Source of the DNA: Niallia taxi
GTDB lineage: Bacteria; Bacillota; Bacilli; Bacillales; Cytobacillaceae
Assembly (NCBI RefSeq): GCF_004005475.1
Contig: NZ_RZTZ01000005.1
Span: 124,001-188,000 of the forward strand
DNA: 64,000 nucleotides
Direction of reading: 5' to 3'
Positions 44,949 to 53,700 of this stretch are shown piece by piece (the stretch's first letter is position 1; each line of letters begins with the position of its first letter). The position numbers were made by a program, and so were the translations under genes. Below the pieces are notes generated by a model that was not told the origin of the DNA, did not search any database, and worked only from the letters and a program-made list of their open reading frames with translations.

Positions 44949-45713
44949 ATGGACTATATATCCAAGGAAAAAACGTATGAAATTATAGAGGTTTGTTTGC
45001 TTGCTGGACGGATTATGCTAAAAAACGGTGCGGAAACATACAGAGTGGAAGACACGATGATGCGCATTGCAAAAGCATATGGAGTGGAGGATTCGGACAG
45101 CTTTGTTACACCTACTGGTATCATCTTTTCTTTAGAGGGCCAGGAACCGACAAAAACAAAGCTGATTCGGATTATTGAACGGACAACTAACCTTGAAAAG
45201 GTAATGAAGGTTAACGATATTTCTAGAAAAATCAGTGTCGGGAATATCCCTTTACAAGAGGCATATCATCTTTTAAAAGATATAGATAAGGAAAGCAAAA
45301 CGTATTCAGATTTGGCACAAGTTATTGCTGCTGCCATTGCAAGCGGGTGCTTTCTCATCATGTTTCAAGGAATATGGCAGGATTTTTTTGCGGCTGTTAT
45401 TGCAGGTGGTGCAGGCTTCTTATGCTCTGTGTATTTTCACCGCGTTGTCCAAATTAAGTTCTTTGCGGAGTTTTTAGCAGCTGTGCTCATCGGTCTTATT
45501 GCCTTTGGCTCCGTTCATATCGGTTTTGGCGCACAAACAGATAAAATTATTATTGGCTCAGTCATGCCGCTAGTGCCAGGGTTGCTGATTACAAATGCTG
45601 TCAGGGACTTAATGGCAGGCCACTTAGTTTCTGGCATCTCAAAAGGGGCAGAGGCATTTTTAACAGCTTTTGCAATTGGGTCAGGCATTGCGGTAGTATT
45701 CGTAATATTTTAA
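44949..45713 (+). CDS. Threonine/serine exporter, N-terminal-type subunit
   Basis: 254 residues matching the ThrE N-terminal (YjjP-like) domain. The soluble front half carries LLAGRIMLKNGAETYRVEDTM, and VTPTGI follows. About five membrane helices make up the second half. In Corynebacterium ThrE is one protein; here, as in many Firmicutes, it is split between this gene and the next, 11 bases downstream. Together they should export threonine or serine, or a related metabolite. Confidence 0.88.
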   Translation: MDYISKEKTYEIIEVCLLAGRIMLKNGAETYRVEDTMMRIAKAYGVEDSDSFVTPTGIIFSLEGQEPTKTKLIRIIERTTNLEKVMKVNDISRKISVGNIPLQEAYHLLKDIDKESKTYSDLAQVIAAAIASGCFLIMFQGIWQDFFAAVIAGGAGFLCSVYFHRVVQIKFFAEFLAAVLIGLIAFGSVHIGFGAQTDKIIIGSVMPLVPGLLITNAVRDLMAGHLVSGISKGAEAFLTAFAIGSGIAVVFVIF

Positions 45714-45724
45714 GGAGAATAGAT

Positions 45725-46180
45725 ATGTGGGAATTAATAGAACAAGCAATTACAAGCTTCATTGCATCCTTTGCCTTCGCAATGATTTTCCACACACCGC
45801 CAAAACTGCTAATGAAATGCGGATTTATCGGAATGCTAGGGTGGATAGCCTATTGGGGCTCTGTCTCTTTGCACATCGATGAGGTTCCAGCAACAATCAT
45901 TGGTGCTTTTTTAGTGGCAGTACTCAGTCAAGTGTTCGCAAGGCGGTATAAGACACCTGTTATCATTTTTTCGGTCGCAGGAATTATTCCTCTTGTACCG
46001 GGCGGGATGGCGTATGATGCAATGAGAAAATTTGTGGAAAACGACTATTACTACGCTGTCAGCCTTGCTGCCAAAGCCTTTTTAATATCGGGATCCATTG
46101 CAATTGGATTAATGTTCTCTGAAGTAATCAATCAGTTAATGTATAAACGAAAAACGAGAAAAAGCAATGGAAGCATCTAA
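45725..46180 (+). CDS. Threonine/serine exporter, C-terminal-type subunit
   Basis: 151 residues with four or five membrane helices, the YjjB/ThrE_2 type. SVAGIIPLVPGGMAYDAMR is the re-entrant motif that mirrors SVMPLVPGLLITNAVRD in the partner protein, suggesting an old duplication. AAGGAG lies about 8 bases before the ATG. The last codons overlap the terminator stem. Confidence 0.88.
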   Translation: MWELIEQAITSFIASFAFAMIFHTPPKLLMKCGFIGMLGWIAYWGSVSLHIDEVPATIIGAFLVAVLSQVFARRYKTPVIIFSVAGIIPLVPGGMAYDAMRKFVENDYYYAVSLAAKAFLISGSIAIGLMFSEVINQLMYKRKTRKSNGSI

Positions 46181-46203
46181 GAAGTGCTTCCATTGCTTTT
46201 TTT
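46161..46203 (+). terminator. Terminator of the ThrE-type genes
   Basis: AAGCAATGGAAGCA / TGCTTCCATTGCTT stem followed by a T run. It begins inside the last codons of the upstream gene. Confidence 0.9.
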
Positions 46204-46333
46204 GTTATGTAACAGGTTGTTCCTATAAAGTAACAAGTTCCATTCGGTGTGACTAAGTACTAAATAAGGAAGATGTATTTACTATGTATTGCAAGCGTTG
46301 TAACGTATAGATGTAAAGCAAAAGGGAGCGGTG

Positions 46334-47089
46334 TTATTTCCCTTCATCCCTGTCAATTAAGGAGGATTGCATATAGTCAAAGGTTTCTTTTCCTAACCGT
46401 TCAATCAGAAACATGACTGGTATTTGAGTCGTTAAATTGACATTTCCTAAATATTCCGTCGTTATATAATAGGCGAGGTTATAATCAGACATTTTGGCCA
46501 GCGAGCTGTCAGAGTGATTCGTCAAGCTAACGATGATGCTTCCGTCCTGCTTAAGGCGGTCAAGCTTTTCCATTGTTGACTTAGATTCGCCTGACACAGA
46601 CAGCACGATCGTGACACTGTCGGTTATATAGTGGCTATAAATTGGGAAATATGGGTCTTTAATATGAAGAGAAAATTTCTTAAGCCCAGAGAAGAACCTT
46701 GCGCCATATTCAGCAATTACACCTGAAGTGCCTGCACCGATAAAAATAACGATTTTCGCTTTTGCCACTACTTCGGCAATTTCGCGAATTTTAGTTTCAT
46801 AGTTTGCTGATAATGTTCTTTCTACAAAGTCGGAGACCGTCGTATATGTATTGTTTAAACGGTAGGTTTCTTCTTCTGCAAGATAATTTTTCAGATGAAC
46901 CTTGAATTCGGTGAAGCCATCGAAGCCTAGTTTTTTGCAGAAACGAAGTATGGTTGTTGTGGAGACATGAGTTTCATTTGCGAGTTCCCGTATTCTCATA
47001 TAGGTTACTTCACGGGAATTCTTCATGATGTAATTGTAAAGCTCGTATTCAAGATCAGAAAAGGTTTGAATCTGCTCATTTGTAAACAT
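46334..47089 (-). CDS. RpiR-family transcriptional regulator
   Basis: 251 residues. The HTH is in THVSTTTILRFCKKLGFDGF (about 35-55) and the SIS domain shows VIFIGAGTSGVIAEYGARF and LSVSGESKST. It is divergent from the GH4 6-phospho-beta-glucosidase gene and so probably controls it in response to a phosphosugar. It is only distantly like the RpiR protein at 41477, with which it shares the domain layout. Confidence 0.87.
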   Translation of the reverse strand: MFTNEQIQTFSDLEYELYNYIMKNSREVTYMRIRELANETHVSTTTILRFCKKLGFDGFTEFKVHLKNYLAEEETYRLNNTYTTVSDFVERTLSANYETKIREIAEVVAKAKIVIFIGAGTSGVIAEYGARFFSGLKKFSLHIKDPYFPIYSHYITDSVTIVLSVSGESKSTMEKLDRLKQDGSIIVSLTNHSDSSLAKMSDYNLAYYITTEYLGNVNLTTQIPVMFLIERLGKETFDYMQSSLIDRDEGK

Positions 47090-47200
47090 ATTAACACATC
47101 CATTAAAAAGATTTACTCCAACTTAGATAATCCTATTATAACAAATTTAGAAATTGAAAAGGGTTGCACACCCAAAAATAAGAAAAAGGGGCGTTCGTAG

Positions 47201-48538
47201 ATGAGCAATGGAATTAAGATTGTAACGATTGGCGGAGGATCTAGCTACACACCAGAACTTGTGGAAGGATTTATTAAAAGATATGACTCTCTGCCTATAC
47301 GTGAGCTTTGGCTTGTAGATATTCCAGAAGGACAAGAGAAGCTGGAGATTGTCGGTAACTTAGCGAAGCGTATGGTGAAAAAAGCAGGCTTACCAATTGA
47401 AGTTCATTTAACACTTGACCGCAGAGAGGCGTTAAAGGATGCAGACTTCGTAACAACTCAATTCCGAGTTGGTTTGTTGGCTGCAAGAGCGAAGGATGAA
47501 AGAATTCCTTTGAAATATAATGTAATCGGACAAGAGACAAATGGGCCTGGCGGTCTTTTCAAAGGCTTGCGCACAATCCCTGTTATTCTTGATATTGTTA
47601 AAGACATGGAAGAGCTATGTCCAAATGCTTGGCTCATCAACTTTACAAACCCTGCAGGAATGGTGACAGAAGCGGTGCTTCGCCACAGCAACTGGAGAAA
47701 AATTGTTGGTTTGTGCAATGTTCCAATTTCAATCCAAATGAGTGTAGCTAAGCTGTTGGAAGTTGAACCTGAGCGTGTACATGTTGATTTTGCAGGGCTG
47801 AACCACATGGTATATGGACTACATGTATATCTTGACGGTAAAGATGTTACAAAAGAAGTGCTTGATGAAATGACATCAGGCAAGCATGCAAGTGCGACTA
47901 TGCGTAATATTGCTGCAATTGACTGGGATCCAGACTTCATTAAGGCACTTGGGGCTATTCCATGCGGATACCACCGTTACTACTACAAGCAGGCACAAAT
48001 GCTTGAGCATGAGCACGAGGAAGCTGCAGAACAAGGTACACGTGCAGAGGTTGTGCAAAAGCTGGAGAAAGAGCTGTTTGAACTTTACAAGGATGAAAAT
48101 CTTGATATTAAACCGCCACAGCTTGAAAAGCGCGGTGGAGCATACTACAGTGATGCAGCCTGCAGTCTAATTGACTCTATGTACAATGACAAACGTGACA
48201 TCCAGCCTGTTAACACAATCAATAACGGAGCAATTGCCAGCATTCCAGATGAATCAGCAGTTGAAATCAGCAGTGTCATCACAAAAGACGGCCCTAAACC
48301 GATTTCTATCGGCGATCTTCCTGTACCTGTCAGAGGATTAGTACAACAAATCAAGTCCTTTGAAAGAGTAGCGGCAGAAGCAGCTGTAACAGGCGATTAT
48401 GATAAAGCATTGCTTGCTTTAACAATTAACCCGCTATTGCCTTCTGATAAAGTAGCGAAAGAAATTCTGAATGAAATGCTTGAAGCACATAAAGAGCATT
48501 TACCGCAGTTCTTTAAAGAAAATAAAGTACTATCTTAA
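47201..48538 (+). CDS. 6-phospho-beta-glucosidase, glycoside hydrolase family 4
   Basis: 445 residues. GH4 enzymes use NAD+ and Mn2+ and work by a redox-elimination route. The NAD motif IVTIGGGSSYTPELV opens the protein. The metal ligands are Cys172 in GLCNVPI and His202 in FAGLNHMVYG. It resembles LicH/CelF-type phospho-beta-glucosidases that hydrolyse cellobiose-6-phosphate. No PTS gene lies directly beside it, so its substrate must come from a transporter elsewhere, perhaps the operon at 23-28 kb. A strong terminator follows. Confidence 0.92.
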   Translation: MSNGIKIVTIGGGSSYTPELVEGFIKRYDSLPIRELWLVDIPEGQEKLEIVGNLAKRMVKKAGLPIEVHLTLDRREALKDADFVTTQFRVGLLAARAKDERIPLKYNVIGQETNGPGGLFKGLRTIPVILDIVKDMEELCPNAWLINFTNPAGMVTEAVLRHSNWRKIVGLCNVPISIQMSVAKLLEVEPERVHVDFAGLNHMVYGLHVYLDGKDVTKEVLDEMTSGKHASATMRNIAAIDWDPDFIKALGAIPCGYHRYYYKQAQMLEHEHEEAAEQGTRAEVVQKLEKELFELYKDENLDIKPPQLEKRGGAYYSDAACSLIDSMYNDKRDIQPVNTINNGAIASIPDESAVEISSVITKDGPKPISIGDLPVPVRGLVQQIKSFERVAAEAAVTGDYDKALLALTINPLLPSDKVAKEILNEMLEAHKEHLPQFFKENKVLS

Positions 48539-48551
48539 TAAATTGCTAGCC

Positions 48552-48590
48552 AAAAAAGAGGAGTGTCCTAGAAGACACTCCTCTTTTTTA
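48552..48590 (+). terminator. Terminator of the GH4 gene
   Basis: AAAAAAGAGGAGTGTC / GACACTCCTCTTTTTT, a very strong stem-loop with six T. Confidence 0.95.
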
Positions 48591-48823
48591 TAGAGAAAAA
48601 CAAAAAGGAACTATTTTACTATAAGCTTGTACTGAGAAAAGAGAAGGTATGTCCTATTGACTATATTACGTATAGGAAAATAAATGCATTTATGGGTGTT
48701 TGTTGCCTTTATCCTTTATTTGGATATTGAATTATGGTAATTATTATATAGATGTTTGTTTTTTATTAGCTACATAGTAATAAAGAATGATAGCTAAAAT
48801 TATTTTTAAAGGAGAGAGGAAAA

Positions 48824-49117
48824 ATGGCAGGAATCATTCGAGTAACTCCTGAAGAGCTTATTAGCATGTCAAATCGTTACGCAAGCGAGGGAAGTCAAGT
48901 TGGTGAACAAGTCACTCGTTTGGATCAAATGATCCAAGAATTAGAAAGCATGTGGGAAGGTCAATCAAGCCAAGCGTTCAGTGAGCAATATCAATCACTT
49001 CGCCCTTCATTCCTTAAAATGCAGCAATTGCTAGAGGATATTTCCTCACAATTGAATAGCACAGCAAAAGCATTAGAAGATGCTGATGCACAAATTGCCA
49101 ATCAAATTCGCGGCTAA
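48824..49117 (+). CDS. yukE: WXG100 secretion substrate of the type VIIb system
   Basis: 97 residues, a helical hairpin with the WXG turn at MWEGQ (Trp44-Gly46). It is the small secreted core substrate of the Bacillus type VII (Yuk/Ess) system and usually forms a dimer recognised by the last ATPase domain of EssC. AAAGGAGAG lies about 8 bases upstream. It is separated from the machinery genes by a terminator-like hairpin, which would let yukE be made in excess over the membrane parts. Confidence 0.95.
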   Translation: MAGIIRVTPEELISMSNRYASEGSQVGEQVTRLDQMIQELESMWEGQSSQAFSEQYQSLRPSFLKMQQLLEDISSQLNSTAKALEDADAQIANQIRG

Positions 49118-49245
49118 GTGACTGAACTTAATATCGTTAGAGCTTAGAGCTTCTTCATGAGGTATTTATGATGGGTAACGAAATAATTGCGGATGTAGCT
49201 TTGTAAAAAGCCGTGGTATATTAATAAACAAACTAAACCCTTGGA

Positions 49246-49280
49246 GGAGCGCTTTTATTCAAAGCGCTCCTTTATATTTT
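49246..49280 (+). terminator. Intra-operon terminator between yukE and yukD
   Basis: GGAGCGCTTT / AAAGCGCTCC with a 5-base loop and a modest T-rich tail (TTTATATTTT). Partial read-through probably sets the yukE to yukDCB ratio. Confidence 0.75.
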
Positions 49281-49293
49281 GAGGTGGAAAAAT

Positions 49294-49533
49294 ATGTATA
49301 TAGAAGTAACGGTCGATTTACATAAGTACGATAAGGAAACAATCGACTTGCGCTTATCAGACTTCTACACAATAAAAAAATTGATTGACATTTCATGGCA
49401 GGTTTCACATATAGACAGTGTTCCAAGATCAGGATATTGGGTGCGTGTAAAGAATAAACAAAAGGTATTCCCGGGAAATAGGCGATTGGCAGATGCGGGA
49501 ATAACGTCTGGAGATATTATTGAAATTTTATGA
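49294..49533 (+). CDS. yukD: Ubiquitin-like type VIIb secretion protein
   Basis: 79 residues from the ATG 6 bases after AGGTGG, the same length as B. subtilis YukD. The frame stays open five codons upstream, but without a ribosome site. YukD (EsaB in Staphylococcus) has a ubiquitin-like fold without conjugation motifs and is needed for type VIIb secretion. SGDIIEIL ends the protein in the usual way. Confidence 0.92.
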   Translation: MYIEVTVDLHKYDKETIDLRLSDFYTIKKLIDISWQVSHIDSVPRSGYWVRVKNKQKVFPGNRRLADAGITSGDIIEIL

Positions 49534-49547
49534 GGATGGTATAGAAA

Positions 49548-50711
49548 ATGCCGCAAAATGAACGTACATACTTAGAAAAAAAATTAGATGCGTTGATAAA
49601 AAAAGTTCAAAATCGTATTTCATTCGTTTTTCAAATCGAAAAGATAAAGATGGATGAAGAAGGTGAAGTCTTTATATTAAAGGATTTGGATAAACAGCTC
49701 CATAAAGAAATAAATGTATTAGAGGATGCTCTTTCGATAAGCATCGATATTCCAAGTACCTATCAATATGGTACATCTGTTCAAAAACTGCCGAAAAAAG
49801 ACAGGCTAAAAGTAATATATCAATTGATTCATAAAGTAAAAGATCACCGCGTATCAAGGCTGCATCTTTTTATTAGCCCAGAAAACATTGTCGTGGACCA
49901 AGGGATGACACCATATTTCCTTCATTATGGAGTTAAAGAGAGCCTGCCTCCATATGAAAAAAAGGAAGAGCAGCTTTGGCATGAGCTTAAAGCGCTTGCT
50001 GCCTCGTGGGTAGATATCTCCCATTCGTTTGAGGAATATCTTCAATATGAAAAGACATTGGAATTGAGTGAAGACAGCAAAAAGGTGTTGGATGCTCCGT
50101 CATTCGCCTCCCTGTTACAGATTATAGAGGAATTTATTAGGAAGGATAAGGAATCTTCCTCTCACTATATGGAAGTGACAAAAAAGAAATGGAAATGGTT
50201 CCGAAACAGCTTGATTGCTGTGAGTATTCTGCTTGTGCCAGCCATTATTTATTCTTTTTATTCTATCTTTTTTCTGCAGCCAAAGCAGGCCAGAATCATT
50301 ACGGCACAAGAACAATACCTTTCTAGTTCCTACAGTGATGTAATCAGTACGCTCCAGCCATATGAAATTGACCAATTGCCAAAGGTTGCAAAGTTTGAAC
50401 TGGCTATGTCTTACATCTCCAATGAAAACCTGACAGATGAGCAAAAGACATTTGTCCGTAATACAGTTACACTGCAATCTGATTCTAAGTATTTGGATTA
50501 TTGGATACAAATTGGAAGAGGACAAGGAGAGGAGGCGCTTAAGACGGCTAGATTCCTCGAGGAGACAGATCTCATTGTTTTTGCCCTTATAAATTATCGG
50601 GAAAATATTTCTGCTGATGAATCAATGGACAGTGAAGAACGCCAGCAAAAGATGGATGAAATCGACCGAGAGATTAAAGAATATCAGCAAGAGGAAGATA
50701 GCGAATCATAA
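49548..50711 (+). CDS. yukC: Type VIIb secretion pseudokinase membrane protein
   Basis: 387 residues of the YukC/EssB family. The cytoplasmic N-terminal half (about 1-215) has a kinase-like fold without catalytic motifs. One membrane helix lies at about 222-243 (IAVSILLVPAIIYSFYS), followed by an outer alpha-helical domain that ends in an acidic tail. In the complex it bridges EssC and the YueB channel part. It is 14 bases behind yukD. Confidence 0.93.
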   Translation: MPQNERTYLEKKLDALIKKVQNRISFVFQIEKIKMDEEGEVFILKDLDKQLHKEINVLEDALSISIDIPSTYQYGTSVQKLPKKDRLKVIYQLIHKVKDHRVSRLHLFISPENIVVDQGMTPYFLHYGVKESLPPYEKKEEQLWHELKALAASWVDISHSFEEYLQYEKTLELSEDSKKVLDAPSFASLLQIIEEFIRKDKESSSHYMEVTKKKWKWFRNSLIAVSILLVPAIIYSFYSIFFLQPKQARIITAQEQYLSSSYSDVISTLQPYEIDQLPKVAKFELAMSYISNENLTDEQKTFVRNTVTLQSDSKYLDYWIQIGRGQGEEALKTARFLEETDLIVFALINYRENISADESMDSEERQQKMDEIDREIKEYQQEEDSES

Positions 50712-50751
50712 TCGTTTATTTACTGGCAGCGATTAAAAAGGGGATTACAAG

Positions 50752-53700
50752 ATGTACACATTATTTGTATTTCACGATGATACATACGAAAAAGCCTATT
50801 TAGATAAGAATGAGTCAATCACAATAGGCACAGCAATGGAAATGGGTATCACAATGTCTATAGCAGGCTGGGAAGGCCAATTGACAGTAGCTGTTGATAA
50901 AAACGGAGTTGCGACATATCAATATGAACAGAAATGGGTCGAACTTCAAGAAAAGGAAAAGCAGAACGTTAAGGCAGGGTCTGCAATTATTGAGCTGATT
51001 TTAATAAGAGATATTCCTAACACAACGTTTTATATAGGGAAAAGAAAAGAAATCTATTTTGCAGCACAACAAGCAGAGCGTGAGAATGATGCAGAATTTT
51101 GGTTGCTAGAGGACCAAGATGAGCTGTCAGCAGGCTTTTTAATGGATGCTTCTGACGGATGCACAGTAAAGAAAGGAGAGTCCCGAGTATTTCTTAATGG
51201 CCATTTATTGGATTCAGACAGTGAATTGGCGCTTGGAGATATTCTCCTCTGGAATGGGATGGAAATTACACTTTTAGATGAAGATCTTCTATCCATTGCC
51301 ACTGTAAAAGAATATGGAACAACACTGGAAGAAATTAAGCCTCATCAATCAGAAATGAAAAAACGCTATCCACTGTACAGACGAACACCAAGAATGGTGT
51401 ATGAACTTCCAAAGGAAAAGGTTCAACTAACCTTTCCGGGACAGGAGGCACAGCATACAAAAAGGCCTTTATGGTTAATAATCCTTCCGCCCTTAATGAT
51501 GCTTATCGTTATGGGAATTGTTGCGATTTTTATACCAAGAGGAATATTTATTGTCGTTTCTCTTGTTATGTTTGCGACAACCTTATTCACTTCAATCTTT
51601 CAGTATTTTAAGGATAAAGCAAACCGCAAAGAATGGGAGCTCAGAAGGCGTCGCATTTATACAAACTATTTAAATGAGAAGCGAGAAGAGCTTCACCTGC
51701 TTGCAGAAAAGCAACGTGAAGTACTTGAGTATCATTTTCCAGAGTTTGAGCGGATGAAATATATGGTCGCCGAAGTTTCGGACAGGATTTGGGAACGGGC
51801 ATTAACAAGCCAGGATTTTTTACAATTCCGTATTGGTACAGGAAAGGTGCCAGCAAGCTACAAAATCGACGTGAGCTCACAAGATATGTCTAACAGAGAA
51901 ATGGATGAACTAATGGAGGCGTCAAAGCAGCTTGAGAAGACCTATCAGGAGCTTGAGCCTCTGCCTATCACTGTCGATCTTTCAAAAGGTGCGATTGGTT
52001 TAATAGGGAAAGAAGCCGTCTTAAAAAGAGAGCTTCACCAGCTAGTCGGTCAACTTGCATTCTTCCACAGCTATCATGACGTCCGCTTTATCTTTATCTT
52101 TGATGAGAAGGAATACAGCACATGGGAGTGGATGAAACGGCTGCCCCATTTTCAGCTTCCAAATTCACATGCAAAGGGCATGATTTATAATGAAAGCACG
52201 AGAGATCAGCTTCTTAGCTCGATTTATGAAATGATTCGGGAGAGAGATTTGGAGGAGGATAAGGAAAAGCTATTGTTCTCACCGCATTATATTTTCATCA
52301 TTGCCAACCAGCAGCTCATTTCTGAGCATGTCATCCTAGAATACCTGGAGGGTGAGCACAGGCATCTCGGTATATCCGTCATTTTTGCATCAGAAGCGAA
52401 GGAAAGCTTTTCCGATAATATTCATACACTTGTCCGATATATAAATGCCTCTCAAGGGGATATTTTAATGCAGGATAGAAAGGCTGTTGAAATTCCTTTC
52501 AAGCTTGATGTCCATAAGTATGAGAACAATGAATATTTCGCCAGAATGCTAAGGACTCTGAATCATCAGATTGGAGTTACCAACTCGATTCCCGAGAGCG
52601 TCTCTTTTATGGAAATGCTCCAACAAAAGGATGTTAAGGATATACCTATCCAAGAAAATTGGGAGAACAATCAGTCAGCTAAATCTCTTGCCGTTCCGAT
52701 TGGCCTGAAAGGGAAAACAGATGTAGTTCGGTTAAATTTACATGAAAAAGCCCACGGACCTCACGGGTTATTGGCAGGGACAACAGGGTCAGGGAAAAGT
52801 GAATTTTTGCAGACCTATATATTATCCCTAGCTGTCCACTTTCATCCGCATGAGGTTGCCTTCCTGCTCATTGACTATAAAGGCGGAGGCATGGCCCAGC
52901 CGTTCAAAAATATGCCCCATCTGCTTGGGACTATTACGAATATTGAAGGAAGTAAAAACTTCAGCCAGCGTGCATTGGCTTCCATCAAAAGTGAGCTTAA
53001 GCGGCGCCAGCGTCTTTTTGACAAATACGAGGTGAATCATATTAATGATTACACCCGCCTTTATAAACAGAATAAGAGTACAGAACCATTACCACATCTG
53101 TTCCTGATTTCAGATGAATTTGCTGAATTAAAAAGTGAACAGCCTGACTTCATTCAAGAGTTAGTCAGTGCTGCGAGAATCGGGCGAAGCCTTGGTGTTC
53201 ATCTAATCTTGGCAACGCAAAAGCCTGGCGGCATAATTGATGCTCAAATCTGGAGTAATGCCCGTTTCCGTATTGCGCTGAAGGTTCAGAATGCAGAGGA
53301 CAGCAGAGAGATTCTCAAAAATGCAGATGCTTCCGGCTTAACGGTTACTGGAAGAGGGTATTTGCAGGTTGGCAATAATGAGGTGTACGAACTATTTCAA
53401 TCTGCTTGGAGCGGGGCAGCCTATAAAGATGAAGCATCTCTTAATGAGGATGAAGTTGCTCTTGTTACTGATCTTGGACTTGTGCCTTTATCAGAGCTTT
53501 CCTTACAAGAAACAACGGGGAAAGAGTCCATTACAGAGATGGAAGCAATTGTGGAGGAAATTGAAGCGGTCCAGCATAAGCTAGGACTTCAAAAAATTGC
53601 AAGTCCTTGGCTTCCGCCATTATCTCCGCGTATATATAAGCCAGATATAGCAATTGAAAGAGAAGATAAAAAGGTCTTGCTCGCAATGGTCGATGAGCCA

